Shown here: positions 26,376-35,808 of the stretch, piece after piece
How the letters are laid out: every line of letters starts with the position of its first letter
Position numbering within the stretch: position 1 is the first letter of the stretch
Source of the DNA: Absidia repens
Taxonomy: Eukaryota; Mucoromycota; Mucoromycetes; Mucorales; Cunninghamellaceae
Length of the DNA stretch: 64,000 nt
Assembly: GCA_002105175.1 (NCBI GenBank)
Contig: MCGE01000001.1
Span: 186,001-250,000, forward strand
Direction: 5' to 3'
Position numbers and translations under genes: made by a program
Notes under the pieces: model-generated
What the model was told of the DNA's origin: nothing
Seen by the model: the letters and a program-made list of their open reading frames with translations, nothing else
The model's database searches: none

Positions 26376-26969
26376 ACATAGATACATTTATATAGTAGAA
26401 TAGTATGAAAAGATGATGACGATGATGGTGTTTTATAGTTTATCCAAAATAAAGATATTTATGATTTTATATGGTTTTACAATTGCGAACAACATTGTCA
26501 CTTTCGCGGCGGGGTCTTCTCGGTGTCGACGTCCAAAGGAAGCGGGCGCAAATAAATTCACTCAGAATAATTTGTAAAATAACTTCATTACACTTTGTCG
26601 TTGTAGAAATTATTGTTATACCCACTTGCACTTTATTTATTATTATTATTGTTATTTTTGAATAAAAAACAGTTTACTTTATCACTCATATGCTCTTGTC
26701 TTTGTTTGATTTTATACGCCATTATCGTCTTTGCTGTTCATTTCTATGTGCTCAAAAATAAAACCAACTTTATAGACCACATCATCAAGAAGCGGCACTG
26801 CTTTAACTCTTATAATAAAAATACCAATACAAAAATACATAACAGTCATTTTTAGAGTCGTCAAGAGCATTATTGAAGTGTAGAATGTTTTTATGTATTG
26901 CAAAAAAAAAAAAAAAAAAAAAAAAAAGTTCAATATGCAATGGGTCTGATAGCAGAGGTTGATGGTTAA
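26376..26969. other. Intergenic region, ALDH7 3' flank
   Basis: AT-rich, with several AATAAA-like hexamers (26448, 26660, 26815) and an A run at 26902-26927. No gene recognised; the short open frames are low complexity. Confidence 0.5.
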
Positions 26970-27533
26970 AAAAAAAAAGAAGGTATATTTTATTGAAGCA
27001 TAAGCATAAATTACAAAGGTTAGCAATCGAGGGAACTAACGGAAAATCTGGAGAATGGGTAACACTAATTTAAAAGGGCTATTGCAAGATAAGAGCTAAT
27101 ATACTACACCAGGCATGAACGAAAAACTAAAGGGATATCCATTATTGAAGCACAGCAACAGCCAACGCTAATCAACAGCGGAAGGGATGGTCAAAAAAGT
27201 CATCTATTGTACATGACATAGCAGAGACCAATGGAACTTTTTTTTTCATTGAAGTACATAAAAAGAGACATATTTTATTCAAATATAGATCCAAGCTATG
27301 GACAAATGAAACTAAACTAAGCTCATGAAGGCCCCAAAAAAGCCGACTAATGGTGGTCCTAAATCCTGAATCCAAAATGAAAGGGTTTCCCCAAGCATCT
27401 TGTATTCCCTGTTCTGAAAACCCTTCTAAACTAGTACTAATACTAATCTAAGTCCAGCATAACCTCAAAAAGATTAAATGATGAAGAAAAATAGAAAAAA
27501 GAAAAGAAGGAGAATTAGAACGAGGAGCGACAA
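26970..27533 (-). repeat. Dispersed repeat family copy 4, part 1 (interrupted by the LINE)
   Basis: Sense on the minus strand. Repeated TTTTATTGAAGCA blocks (26987, 27144, 27246) lead to the core with GAAAGGGTTTCCCCAAGCAT at about 27355-27440, then a purine-rich tract. The copy stops at GAGGAGCGACAA, one target-site duplication of the LINE, and resumes at 33108. Confidence 0.8.
27522..27533. repeat. LINE target-site duplication, left copy
   Basis: GAGGAGCGACAA, identical to 33108-33119. It flanks the A-tail end of the LINE. Confidence 0.85.
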
Positions 27534-27687
27534 TTTTTTTTTTTTTTAGGGCAATATATATTTTATTGCGGGGATTGAAAGAAGCGCATCGTAGAGTGGC
27601 GACAACTTGGTGAAATCAAATCAGTGTGGGAGAATAAAAGTAAACTGAAATAATCTAACAAGAGTTGGGGGTACGGTAACTATATAT

Positions 27688-30600
27688 CTAATATGAAGGG
27701 ATGTGGTAAATATGAGGAGGAGGGCGGAGTTGAGAGAAGAGGGATGCGATGATAGGTGATAGCACGGAAGGCTTAAAAGGAATGTGGTGTATGACATAAT
27801 ACCAGTGATGGCGCCAGATAATTTGGATGACGCATCCTGAGATAAGCCAAAGAGCGGAGGATAGTTGGGGGATGGTGGAAAAATCTAGGGAGAAAAGGCC
27901 GGAGACTATTGTTGTTTGTGGAGGTGACGAACCAGGGAGGAGATGATCAAAGACTTGTTGCCACAGTGCCCATTTGATGGGACAAGTGACAAACAGATGC
28001 TGGAGATCTTCCGTAGCTTCAGAACAAAACAGGCAGAGGGACGTGGTGGAAGGTCGGAAGTGGACCAGGGACTTTTGACAATAAAGTTTGCCCACTAGAA
28101 GGCGATACCATAGTGTTCGAGCATATAGGTGTTGTGGTTGTTTCCAGAAAGAATGCCACAGGCGGGATGGGAGTGACGGAGGGGATTGTGTTCGGGGGAG
28201 AGAGGAGAGAAGTCGTTGGCGATGGGAGCGAGGAGTGTAGGATGTCCAAGTAGGAGAGGCGAGGAAGCTTGTCACCAGGGTGGAGTCAGTTACATTTCCT
28301 TCTTGTTGTCCCCAATTCGTCATGTATTGTTGAAATGATGGATGTAGTGTGATGGTATTCGTGATGAGGTCCCGGAAAAGCTGCACAGAAAGATTGCGGT
28401 ATTTGATGTCATCCGGAGGATCAAGAAGACAGATAGAAGATGGTAGGAGCGGACGGATACAACCAGGGGTCGAATCAAAACAGAAAAACCAATGTGTCGG
28501 ATCGGCTGCGTGGTGGGTGTGAATCCAGTGATCCGGAGGAGCGGAAGAGACAGCATTGATGAGAGGTAGATGAAGCCACGTGGCAGGTGAGAGAGGAAGA
28601 TCATCATATGTTGGTGAATATCGATCCATGGCGGTAAAGATTCGGGCCAGGACAGCATCTGGTGCACATAGTGGACCACGACGTAGTAATGGGAAGAAGA
28701 GCGGGAGGCGATATCCAATATTGTTGTCAGTAATCATTGTCAGATGATGATGAATAATGTTGGCACCAAAGGAAGATCCGGGGTCACGTTCCAAAATCAA
28801 AGATAACCAGCGGCGCTGGAGAATCAATGTTTGGGTGAAGGTATCGAGAAGACCAAGTCCACCATTTCTAGTGGATTTGCACAGTAAGGAGTAACCTAGT
28901 GCTGGTTTGTAGCCTTTGGTAACAAATTGGTAAACTGTCGATCGGAGTTGTTGATAAAAACATTGGGGGAGGTTCACGACCCGAAGTTGATACCAAATTT
29001 TGGATAATATCAGGGTGTTTGCTACAGTAATGCGACCACGAATGGATAGATGACGTTGACTGTAGATGTTGCATGCGTTGGTTACTGTGCTGAGGAGCTG
29101 ATGAGTAATAAGATGACGTTGAGCTGGCGATTGGATCATGCTGAAGCCCAAGTAGCGGAGAGGGTGAGATGAGTGACAATCGTACCATTGCGTAATGCCT
29201 TTATGTCCAAAGAATTCTTGCCAGCCTGGAAGGGGTCTGCCGCATAAAGAGAAGGCCTCTGTTTTCGAGACGTTGAGCTTGGCATTGGAGACTTGACTAT
29301 AGTTGGAGAAATGGGTCATGAGTTTGTCAAAATCCCGCGTATCCTTCAGTAGGACACAAATGTCATCAGCGTAGGCCAGAAGTTTGATCACCGAACCGGT
29401 GAAAGTTGGACTGTGAGACAGAGGTTGATAGCCTTGGAAGGAGGAGTCTTGGAGGATGGATTGAAGTAAGGGTTCCATTGACAGATTAAACAGTAGGGGG
29501 GACAGAGGATCACCTTGACGTAAGCCACGCCTTTGGAATACTGGTTTGGAGAATTTGCCATTGATATTGATCCTGACCATATTGCCAAAAAAGAGACCAC
29601 AGATGCATTGAATGAGATCGGAAGGGAAGCCGAAACGTCGAAGGGTAGACTCCATATAGCGAGGATGGACCCGATCATACGCCTTCTCTTGATCTAGAAG
29701 TATACCTGCGCCTTGATATCCAGTTGCTTTTGATTGTTCCATCACCAGTTTCAGAGCCAATCCATTTTCGGCAATAAATCGACGAGGGAGAAAACCAGAT
29801 TGATATTGGTTGATGCAGCTGGTCATCACCTGGGCTATTCGGGCGGTCAAAATCCGAGTAAACACCTTGGCATCGCAGTTGATGAGAGAAATCGGTCGCC
29901 AATTTTTGAGATCATTGAGGATGCCTTTCTTCGGAAGCAGTCGGATGCGGATATCTTGCCACGATTGAGGAAAAGTAGCATGTTGAAGAGCATCATTGAA
30001 GACAGATTGTAGAAGGGGACGAATCTTTGGGTGGTGATACAGAAGAGCCAAATACTGATAACTTAGCCCATCGGCACCAGGACTGCTTGATTTGGACGTT
30101 CTGGTGATGTGGTATGTGATCTCGGTATCTGAGATCGGTAATTCCAACGAAGTGCGCTGAGAAGGGGAAAGGCGGTTGGTGTCAGGAATAATGTCCAAAT
30201 ATTGTTCAATGGTGTCCTCTGCAATTGCGTCGGGTGTGTAGAGGTGCTGATAAAAACCATGAGCAATATCTTCCGTGGTCGTAGGGGTTGAAACAAAAGC
30301 CGAAGTATCCGTATTGTCGAGGTTACTGATATGTTGTTCCATATTGCGTTGATGATGGAGTCGTTTCAAGTATCCTGCAGATTTTTCTCCCTGTTCCCGC
30401 CAGTTGATCCCAGCTTGAAGAGCTGCTATGTCGGCAATGTCTTGTTGGAGTTGATGGATTTGAGCATCGAGGATGGTGAGATGATATAGCCGAATGTCCG
30501 GTGGTGGCTTGCTCCGTAAAAACCGATTTCGTTGCCTTTGAAGTTGCTTGAGGGATTTTGATCGAGTCATTGTGGTGTGGCGGCCTTGTTTGCGGATCCA

Positions 30601-31506
30601 AACTTTGACTTTGTCCTTGATCCAATCCCATGAGTCTTGGTGTGATAATTCTGGAGGTGTATGGCTTGAGAGGTTGTCGAGGTGTTTTGAAAGGCGAGAC
30701 CGGAAAGATTCATGGTGGAGAAGAGTGGGATTTGCTTTCCATAAACCTGGACCGATCGGTAAAGTTTTGAAGGAAAGGCCAATCGTGAGCATGCTGTGAT
30801 CTGACCATTCGGGTTTCATCTTGTCAATGGTGACCATCGTCAAGTCATGAGATAATGTGTGACGGCTGATAAATATGTAGTCGATCGTGGAGGTGGTATT
30901 TGCTGAGCGCTGAAATGTGGGGATGGTTGTCATGTCGTCAGAGTCCATGCAATTGTAAAAGTTGTCGTCGAGAAAGGATATCCAGTCGATGTGGGTATTG
31001 GCAGTGAGACGAGGTCTTTGATATGAGTAATTGAAGTCGCCCATAATCATGAGACGTCCGGTGTCGACTTGAAGGGAGGGATCGGTGATGGTGGAGAGTA
31101 CGGAGTGGAAGAATTGGCGTCGGATGGGTTGTGTCGTGACCGGTGCGTAAAGGACGAGAATAAAAAATGGGGAGTAGAGTTGTTGAGGGTGTTCGACTTT
31201 GGAGATAATGATGCGTTCGGAATAGGGATGATGAGGGTGAATGAGATTGTCGGAGAGGGTGAAGAGGGAGGAGAAAGAAATGAGGCCACATTGTGCCGTC
31301 CAGAGACATTGTTGTGCTTGAAATTGTTGTTGGATGTTGTGTCGAGTAGTAGGATCCATGGTGTGTGTTTCTTGTAAGGCGAGGAGGTGTGATTTGACAG
31401 AGCGAAGGAATCGGATGTATGATGATTGAATTGTTTTGGATGATGTCTTCACAATGCTGTTGCAGTTGAGTGAGGACAATTGAAGACGTATTGTTGTATC
31501 AATCAT
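27688..31506 (-). CDS. LINE ORF2: AP-type endonuclease and reverse transcriptase
   Basis: About 1272 aa if started at the ATG at 31506; the frame stays open to 31614 with another ATG overlapping ORF1. The N-terminal endonuclease shows SSLNCNSI, LLALQETH, MGDFNYSY, STIDYIFIS and WSDHSMLTIG, the usual metal and catalytic residues. Reverse transcriptase shows LKNWRPISLINCDAKVFTRI, GILLDQEKAYDRV, RRGLRQGDPLSPLLFN and the catalytic LAYADDICVLL. Near the C-terminus CLFCSEATEDLQHLFVTCP is a CCHC-like zinc motif typical of LINE ORF2. No RNase H domain is evident. ORF1 stop and this ATG form TAATATG, which suits translational reinitiation. No stops or frameshifts, so it may be functional. Confidence 0.95.
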   Translation of the reverse strand: MIDTTIRLQLSSLNCNSIVKTSSKTIQSSYIRFLRSVKSHLLALQETHTMDPTTRHNIQQQFQAQQCLWTAQCGLISFSSLFTLSDNLIHPHHPYSERIIISKVEHPQQLYSPFFILVLYAPVTTQPIRRQFFHSVLSTITDPSLQVDTGRLMIMGDFNYSYQRPRLTANTHIDWISFLDDNFYNCMDSDDMTTIPTFQRSANTTSTIDYIFISRHTLSHDLTMVTIDKMKPEWSDHSMLTIGLSFKTLPIGPGLWKANPTLLHHESFRSRLSKHLDNLSSHTPPELSHQDSWDWIKDKVKVWIRKQGRHTTMTRSKSLKQLQRQRNRFLRSKPPPDIRLYHLTILDAQIHQLQQDIADIAALQAGINWREQGEKSAGYLKRLHHQRNMEQHISNLDNTDTSAFVSTPTTTEDIAHGFYQHLYTPDAIAEDTIEQYLDIIPDTNRLSPSQRTSLELPISDTEITYHITRTSKSSSPGADGLSYQYLALLYHHPKIRPLLQSVFNDALQHATFPQSWQDIRIRLLPKKGILNDLKNWRPISLINCDAKVFTRILTARIAQVMTSCINQYQSGFLPRRFIAENGLALKLVMEQSKATGYQGAGILLDQEKAYDRVHPRYMESTLRRFGFPSDLIQCICGLFFGNMVRININGKFSKPVFQRRGLRQGDPLSPLLFNLSMEPLLQSILQDSSFQGYQPLSHSPTFTGSVIKLLAYADDICVLLKDTRDFDKLMTHFSNYSQVSNAKLNVSKTEAFSLCGRPLPGWQEFFGHKGITQWYDCHSSHPLRYLGFSMIQSPAQRHLITHQLLSTVTNACNIYSQRHLSIRGRITVANTLILSKIWYQLRVVNLPQCFYQQLRSTVYQFVTKGYKPALGYSLLCKSTRNGGLGLLDTFTQTLILQRRWLSLILERDPGSSFGANIIHHHLTMITDNNIGYRLPLFFPLLRRGPLCAPDAVLARIFTAMDRYSPTYDDLPLSPATWLHLPLINAVSSAPPDHWIHTHHAADPTHWFFCFDSTPGCIRPLLPSSICLLDPPDDIKYRNLSVQLFRDLITNTITLHPSFQQYMTNWGQQEGNVTDSTLVTSFLASPTWTSYTPRSHRQRLLSSLPRTQSPPSLPSRLWHSFWKQPQHLYARTLWYRLLVGKLYCQKSLVHFRPSTTSLCLFCSEATEDLQHLFVTCPIKWALWQQVFDHLLPGSSPPQTTIVSGLFSLDFSTIPQLSSALWLISGCVIQIIWRHHWYYVIHHIPFKPSVLSPIIASLFSQLRPPPHIYHIPSY

Positions 31507-31507
31507 A

Positions 31508-33106
31508 TTATTGAGTATAGGTGATGGGTTTGGCTGCTTTGCGAGGAGGTTGCTGTCGACGCTTTGCAGTAGCGGAGGTCGTTGGATTGGTCGTCTCTGG
31601 TGATTGGACTCCATTGTTCATACAGGTTTCGTCGTCGGGTGATGTTGCCTGGTGGGGTGTACTGGTGGTGGCTCGATCACGTTCATCCTTTTCAGTCCTG
31701 TCGATGTAATCCTCAATGTTTTCTTCGGTGTCCATGTTCGAATCGGCCCATGAGGATTGCTGGGATTCCACGGTAGTTGACAGGTTGTCATTGGGAGGGT
31801 GGTCTTGGTCCATAAATTCCGAGTTGCCTTCCGTGTTGGACTGTTGATCCTCGTGGGCGTGTTCGGTGTGCTGGGAATCATTGGGAGAGTGATCATAATC
31901 CATAGATTCAGATGTGCCTTCATTGTTGGGTTGTTGATCCCCGTGTTCATATTCCGTTTGCTGGGAGTCCTTGGTCAAGTCGACAACAGCAGGTGTACTG
32001 GGAGAGAGTGTAGGAGTAGTGGCATGATAGATATCAATATTGGCTGGAGCGTGCGGAGTTGGTGTACTGAGAGCTGGGGACGGAGTCTCGGATGTTGAAG
32101 GGGTGGCTGGGTTGGAGTGTTGTTGATTTGACGTCGATGCGTTGTCCTGAGGTGCATTGGTAGGTTCCACCGGAAGAGATTCGTAAATATTGGTAGAAGG
32201 AGGTCGACTAGTAGCGTCTGAGGGTTTGGTGGCCACTTTCCTTGCCTTTTTCCCGTAGTTCTGTCGAGGGCACACCGCGGCCCTGTGTCCATCTTTACCA
32301 CAGTTCCAGCATACTTGGTGTTTGCGGCTTAGGGAGCAGTCCGCCACGACATGTCCTTCAGCATGACAATACCGACACCAGGGTGGCATTTCCGACCAGG
32401 TTGCATGGAATCCCATATCGTTTTCAAACCAAGGGATCGTGTGGGTCAATTCGAGTGGGTTGGTGACTTGGTTGCGGTTAAGGATGGCGTAGCCAGTACC
32501 CATGTATGTCTGTGTTTTTGGGTCCCGGAATATCCCAGCATCTAAGACTTTGCCGTATTTTGCAAGACTCTGTTTGAGGCCCGTCACAAGTTCCGTTTCT
32601 GGGAGAAGGGGAAGGCGACGAAGAGTTAATCTGGCAATGTTGGATTCGGAATCTTTGGAATCCATGGCCGCACAAGGGAGAATCGTGAGGTTGTCGTTGA
32701 TTTTGAGCCCATCTTTGAGAGCAGTTTGGTAAGAGGCATCAGTAAGGGTGAAGTTGAGTTCCACTAGGCGCCGAGTTCCTTGGCTGAAAGGCACGACAGC
32801 GATCCGGGAAGGATATTGCTTCTTGATGAGAATCATGACGTCTTGGTGAGTAATGTTGCATGTGCTGAAATCGAGAAACATACTACCAGGGGATCGTCCC
32901 GGTTTCCAAACATGAGATCGAATGAGTTGCTTCGTGTCGGAATCGGTGTCATTCAAGTGCATGAGGGAATGGCGTTGCCGAGAGGTGACTTGTGCCCAAG
33001 ATCTACCATTTGAGCGATGAAGGGGATGGTTGGATGGAATAGGTGGATTGGTGGATGGAGCTGGATCTCCAATGGTGGGGGTTGAATTGGGATTTGGAAG
33101 AGCCAT
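31508..33106 (-). CDS. LINE ORF1: RNA-binding protein with CCHC zinc knuckles
   Basis: 532 aa from the ATG at 33106. Cys/His knuckles are seen in the middle: CRYCHAEGHVVADC and CWNCGKDGHRAAVC, about residues 249-279. They are preceded by a region resembling the RRM-like nucleic-acid-binding part of LINE ORF1 proteins (residues about 70-245). The C-terminal half is acidic, Ser/Thr/Asn-rich and contains an imperfect duplication (QTEYEHGDQQPNNEGTSESM and QHTEHAHEDQQSNTEGNSEF). The frame stays open a further 27 nt upstream, but that sequence is target-site DNA outside the element. It should bind LINE RNA as part of the retrotransposition particle. Confidence 0.9.
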   Translation of the reverse strand: MALPNPNSTPTIGDPAPSTNPPIPSNHPLHRSNGRSWAQVTSRQRHSLMHLNDTDSDTKQLIRSHVWKPGRSPGSMFLDFSTCNITHQDVMILIKKQYPSRIAVVPFSQGTRRLVELNFTLTDASYQTALKDGLKINDNLTILPCAAMDSKDSESNIARLTLRRLPLLPETELVTGLKQSLAKYGKVLDAGIFRDPKTQTYMGTGYAILNRNQVTNPLELTHTIPWFENDMGFHATWSEMPPWCRYCHAEGHVVADCSLSRKHQVCWNCGKDGHRAAVCPRQNYGKKARKVATKPSDATSRPPSTNIYESLPVEPTNAPQDNASTSNQQHSNPATPSTSETPSPALSTPTPHAPANIDIYHATTPTLSPSTPAVVDLTKDSQQTEYEHGDQQPNNEGTSESMDYDHSPNDSQHTEHAHEDQQSNTEGNSEFMDQDHPPNDNLSTTVESQQSSWADSNMDTEENIEDYIDRTEKDERDRATTSTPHQATSPDDETCMNNGVQSPETTNPTTSATAKRRQQPPRKAAKPITYTQ

Positions 33107-33107
33107 G

Positions 33108-33119
33108 GAGGAGCGACAA
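33108..33119. repeat. LINE target-site duplication, right copy
   Basis: GAGGAGCGACAA, identical to 27522-27533. It adjoins the 5' end of the LINE, one base from the ORF1 ATG. Confidence 0.85.
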
Positions 33120-33167
33120 AAAAAAAAGGGCAAAAAAAAAAAACCATGTGTGCGGCATTTGAAATGG
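33120..33167 (-). repeat. Dispersed repeat family copy 4, part 2 (resumes after the LINE)
   Basis: After an A-rich stretch the sequence CCATGTGTGCGGCATTTGAA (about 33144-33163) matches the CACGTGNGCGGGATTTGAAA end of other copies. This confirms that the LINE split one copy. Confidence 0.7.
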
Positions 33168-33531
33168 ATTGGGGTGTGTTTTTTTGAAGGGGTGAATACA
33201 AAATTTTTTGATTAGATGCTGTGGGTTTTACAAATGGCGGTGAGGGGCGGTTAGTGAATCAAACAATAAAAGCAACTTGACTGAAAAATAAAACAACACA
33301 AAATTATAATATCATAGCTAAAATTTGTTTGTGTGATGGGCGGTAAAAATGATTATAGCATTGTACCCAATTTGACAGACATCAAAGATACGATTGATTT
33401 ATAATTTTCAAATATGACATCTTAATAATAGGGATGATAAAATAATGATGATGAAAAGAACGACGGGATGATATGATAGACTGGGAAGATGGGAAATCCA
33501 TGTGGATGATTAGAGTGGATGGTTATGATTG

Positions 33532-33789
33532 TCACATACTAATACACTGCGTATTTTTTACCGGTTCGCCTTTGGCTGATACTAAACGAGGATTTCCCCA
33601 ATTGGGATCACCTTGAACTAGCGGTGGGCTGGGCGTAGGAGCGGGAGGCGGGGGAGATGGCGGCGCTGGGGCATCAGGTGGAGGAGGAGGGAATGGTCCA
33701 ATTGGTATATGGCCAGGAGACATGATATAAAAAATATTGCTTGGTGTAGGGATTGGAGGGGATGGAGGGGGTGGAGGTGGAGTAGCCAT
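33532..33789 (-). CDS. Small proline-rich protein with C-terminal CaaX box
   Basis: Single-exon frame of 85 aa. Not a recognised family. It begins MATPPPPPPSPPIPTPSN, continues with proline runs (FPPPPPDAPAPPSPPPPAPT) and ends GEPVKNTQCISM, whose Cys-Ile-Ser-Met fits a CaaX prenylation signal. There is no signal peptide. It is the second proline-rich CaaX protein in this window, after 15993-16919. Upstream on the minus strand is a TATATAAATATATAC stretch about 25-40 bp before the ATG. The gene call rests on composition and the clean CaaX end, so it could be a chance frame. Confidence 0.5.
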   Translation of the reverse strand: MATPPPPPPSPPIPTPSNIFYIMSPGHIPIGPFPPPPPDAPAPPSPPPPAPTPSPPLVQGDPNWGNPRLVSAKGEPVKNTQCISM

Positions 33790-34829
33790 GACGGTAGTTT
33801 CTGTTTTAAAGTGTATATATAAATATATACAAAAAGGTAGTGGGAAATAATATATCTAAAAAAGAGAGAGGGTTCTTTTTGCTCTCCATTTTATACATTT
33901 CCTGTCACAGGGTTTGAATTTTGTCCTACCATTCTCATGTCATCGTCAAAAAAAAAAAAAAAAAAGGCTTTACGTTGTGGCAGATTATAAATATGAAAAC
34001 CAACCTTCTTTTTTGCTTTGATCCATGCATATGTAGGCTTTTTTTTCTATCATTTTTTTTGTTTACTTTGTTTATGAATTAGTTGTATTTTCATTGGTGT
34101 GGTATCTGATAGCATATTATAAAGCTGAGCATCAATCACCTTCAGTACAAAGAGCAACCTCTTAAACACGGATTTCATGCCCTGATACAATTACAAGCTT
34201 TTCATATTATGATAGTAGTCTGCTTGTCTTTTTTTTTTCTGCTGCGGGTTTGGTTGTAGACAAGTAAGTTCTCAATCAGCTGACATGCTTTGGCTTTTGA
34301 AGACAAAAAGCGCCCTGAAAAGCAACAACATGGTGGCACATTACACAGTTAACTCGTCAAATCTTGCTTCTCATTCCTTGTTGTTTCATGGGCGGTTTAG
34401 GAATGCACAAGCCTAGAATATCAGTTTCTTTGTTTACACAGGCAAGACGTTGTACCCATTTTTCGGAAGATCAGCAGCCAAAGAGTGTATGCGGGGCTTC
34501 AAATGAGACCTTATTTTTTGCATTTTTGCATTTACGGTGCCACATAAACATTTGATGGAGATAGTGGCGAGGTCATACATAACTAGAACCTAATACACGC
34601 TGTCTGTATTTTAAACGGCAGAAGGGAATAATGTTTTGCCGTATTTAGCCAAGCTTTACATGGTTTCTGTTTCTTTTGCCGCATGCGTATTGATATATAT
34701 CAACAAATTAATCCCAGTATGTTTTCACATGACTGATATCAACCGGCATCACGCAGCTACAGTAGGAAATCTACATCATCTATACCCAGAGTAACGATAA
34801 GAGACTGCAATTTAAATAATGATATTTTT
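33790..34829. other. Intergenic region
   Basis: About 1 kb of AT-rich sequence with an A run (33948-33965) and no recognised gene. From about 34830 a dispersed repeat copy begins. Confidence 0.5.
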
Positions 34830-35331
34830 ATTGGACCTCCTAGGCATCATTTATTTTGAATGCATGGGTGGTTGGGTGAGGTTGGATACAAAATTTGGGC
34901 GAATCCATTTTTATTTAATAGAGTATATGAGAAAGACTAAATGGATAACTTTTATTGAAACACGCAACAATAGATCTAAAGAGAACGATGGTAAAAAGGG
35001 ATTTCTTGTATAAAGCATGAGAGAGACGAATGAGTCATTTTTCACTGAAGCATGCAAAGAGAGTCATATTTTATTCAAATATAGATGCAAACTATAGACA
35101 AACTAACACTAAACCTAGCTAAAAAGCCCAACTAATGGTGGTCCAAAATGCTGAAACCAAAATGAAAGGTTTTCCCATGCATCTTGTAATCCCTGTTCTG
35201 AAAGTCCTACTAAACTAGTCCTGACACTAATCTAAGATCACCATAACATCAGAGAAGTTGGATGGTGAAGAAAAAAAGAAGAAGGGAGAAAGAAAGAAAA
35301 AAAGAGAGGGCGGGGGGGAAGTAAATAAAAA
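34830..35331 (-). repeat. Dispersed repeat family copy 5, part 1 (interrupted by the inverted-repeat element)
   Basis: Sense on the minus strand. It has the TTTTATTGAAACACGCAACA and TTTTTCACTGAAGCATGC blocks, the core with GAAAGGTTTTCCCATGCATC at about 35140-35240, then the purine-rich tract ending GTAAATAAAAA at the insertion site. It resumes at 36726. Confidence 0.8.
35324..35331. repeat. Target-site duplication of inverted-repeat element, left
   Basis: AATAAAAA directly before GGGGATTGC; the same 8 bp follow CCCC at 36726-36733. The sequence is low complexity, so the duplication is supported mainly by the repeat copy continuing across the element. Confidence 0.65.
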
Positions 35332-35532
35332 GGGGATTGCTCCATTTCAGAGAAATTCTCTGAACTTTTTCAGAGATTTCAGAGAAAGTTCAGAGAAATT
35401 TCAGAGATTTCAGAGATTTCAGAGAAATTCTCTGAGCCGCCAGAGAAAAAATTTTCACTGGAATCTCAGATAGATTACACAGAACAACCGTATCACTATG
35501 CATTGTATCGGCGATGATTGAAATTATACTGC
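35332..35532 (+). repeat. Left terminal inverted repeat
   Basis: About 201 bp, starting GGGGATTGCTCCATTTCAGA and ending AAATTATACTGC. It has internal direct TTCAGAGAAA/TTTCAGAGA subrepeats. The near-perfect inverse is at 36525-36725 (G/T difference near 35519). Confidence 0.92.
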
Positions 35533-35633
35533 ACTTTAAATTTGAAGTGTGACAATTACTTCTTTCTCCCCAGTCGCGTTTTTTTTGCATTTATATTATT
35601 ATCAAAACATCCACATCCACTATTAGTATTATC

Positions 35634-35795
35634 ATGATCAGTCAAGTTCTTATTGGAAAAGTCTACACTACCAAAGATAGTATGGTGCAAGACGTCAAAG
35701 CATTTGCTAGAAGAAATGGGTTTGCAATCTCCAGAAACTCAGGCAACAATGGGTGCAGTCTGGATATGCAGTCAAAGGGGAAGTGGCTGTGGTAG
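35634..35795 (+). pseudogene. FAR1-like DNA-binding fragment of a MULE transposase
   Basis: A 53-codon frame from ATG at 35634 to TAG at 35793. It contains VQDVKAFARRNGFAISRNSG, which matches the start pattern of FAR1/WRKY-GCM1 DNA-binding domains of MULE transposases (V..FAR..GFA......S), followed by CSLDMQSKGKW. The zinc-binding remainder and catalytic core are absent. It may be a relic left by internal deletion or a short protein still made from this element. The assignment rests on this short pattern. Confidence 0.5.
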
Positions 35796-35808
35796 AAAGG
35801 GCGAACTT

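Larger units (their letters stand above)
27534..33107 (-). mobile_element. Non-LTR retrotransposon (LINE), both ORFs open
   Basis: A 5.57-kb element on the minus strand bounded by a perfect 12-bp target-site duplication. It ends in an A tail of 14 nt (T run at 27534-27547), with AATAAAAT about 20 nt before it on the sense strand. It encodes ORF1 (zinc-knuckle protein) and ORF2 (endonuclease plus reverse transcriptase), neither interrupted by a stop. The reverse transcriptase blocks resemble the L1/Tx1 side of the LINE tree. The 5' boundary set by the duplication is one base before the ORF1 ATG, so the copy has virtually no 5' UTR. It is inserted in a dispersed repeat copy, just inside its CACGTG-like end. 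Confidence 0.95.
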
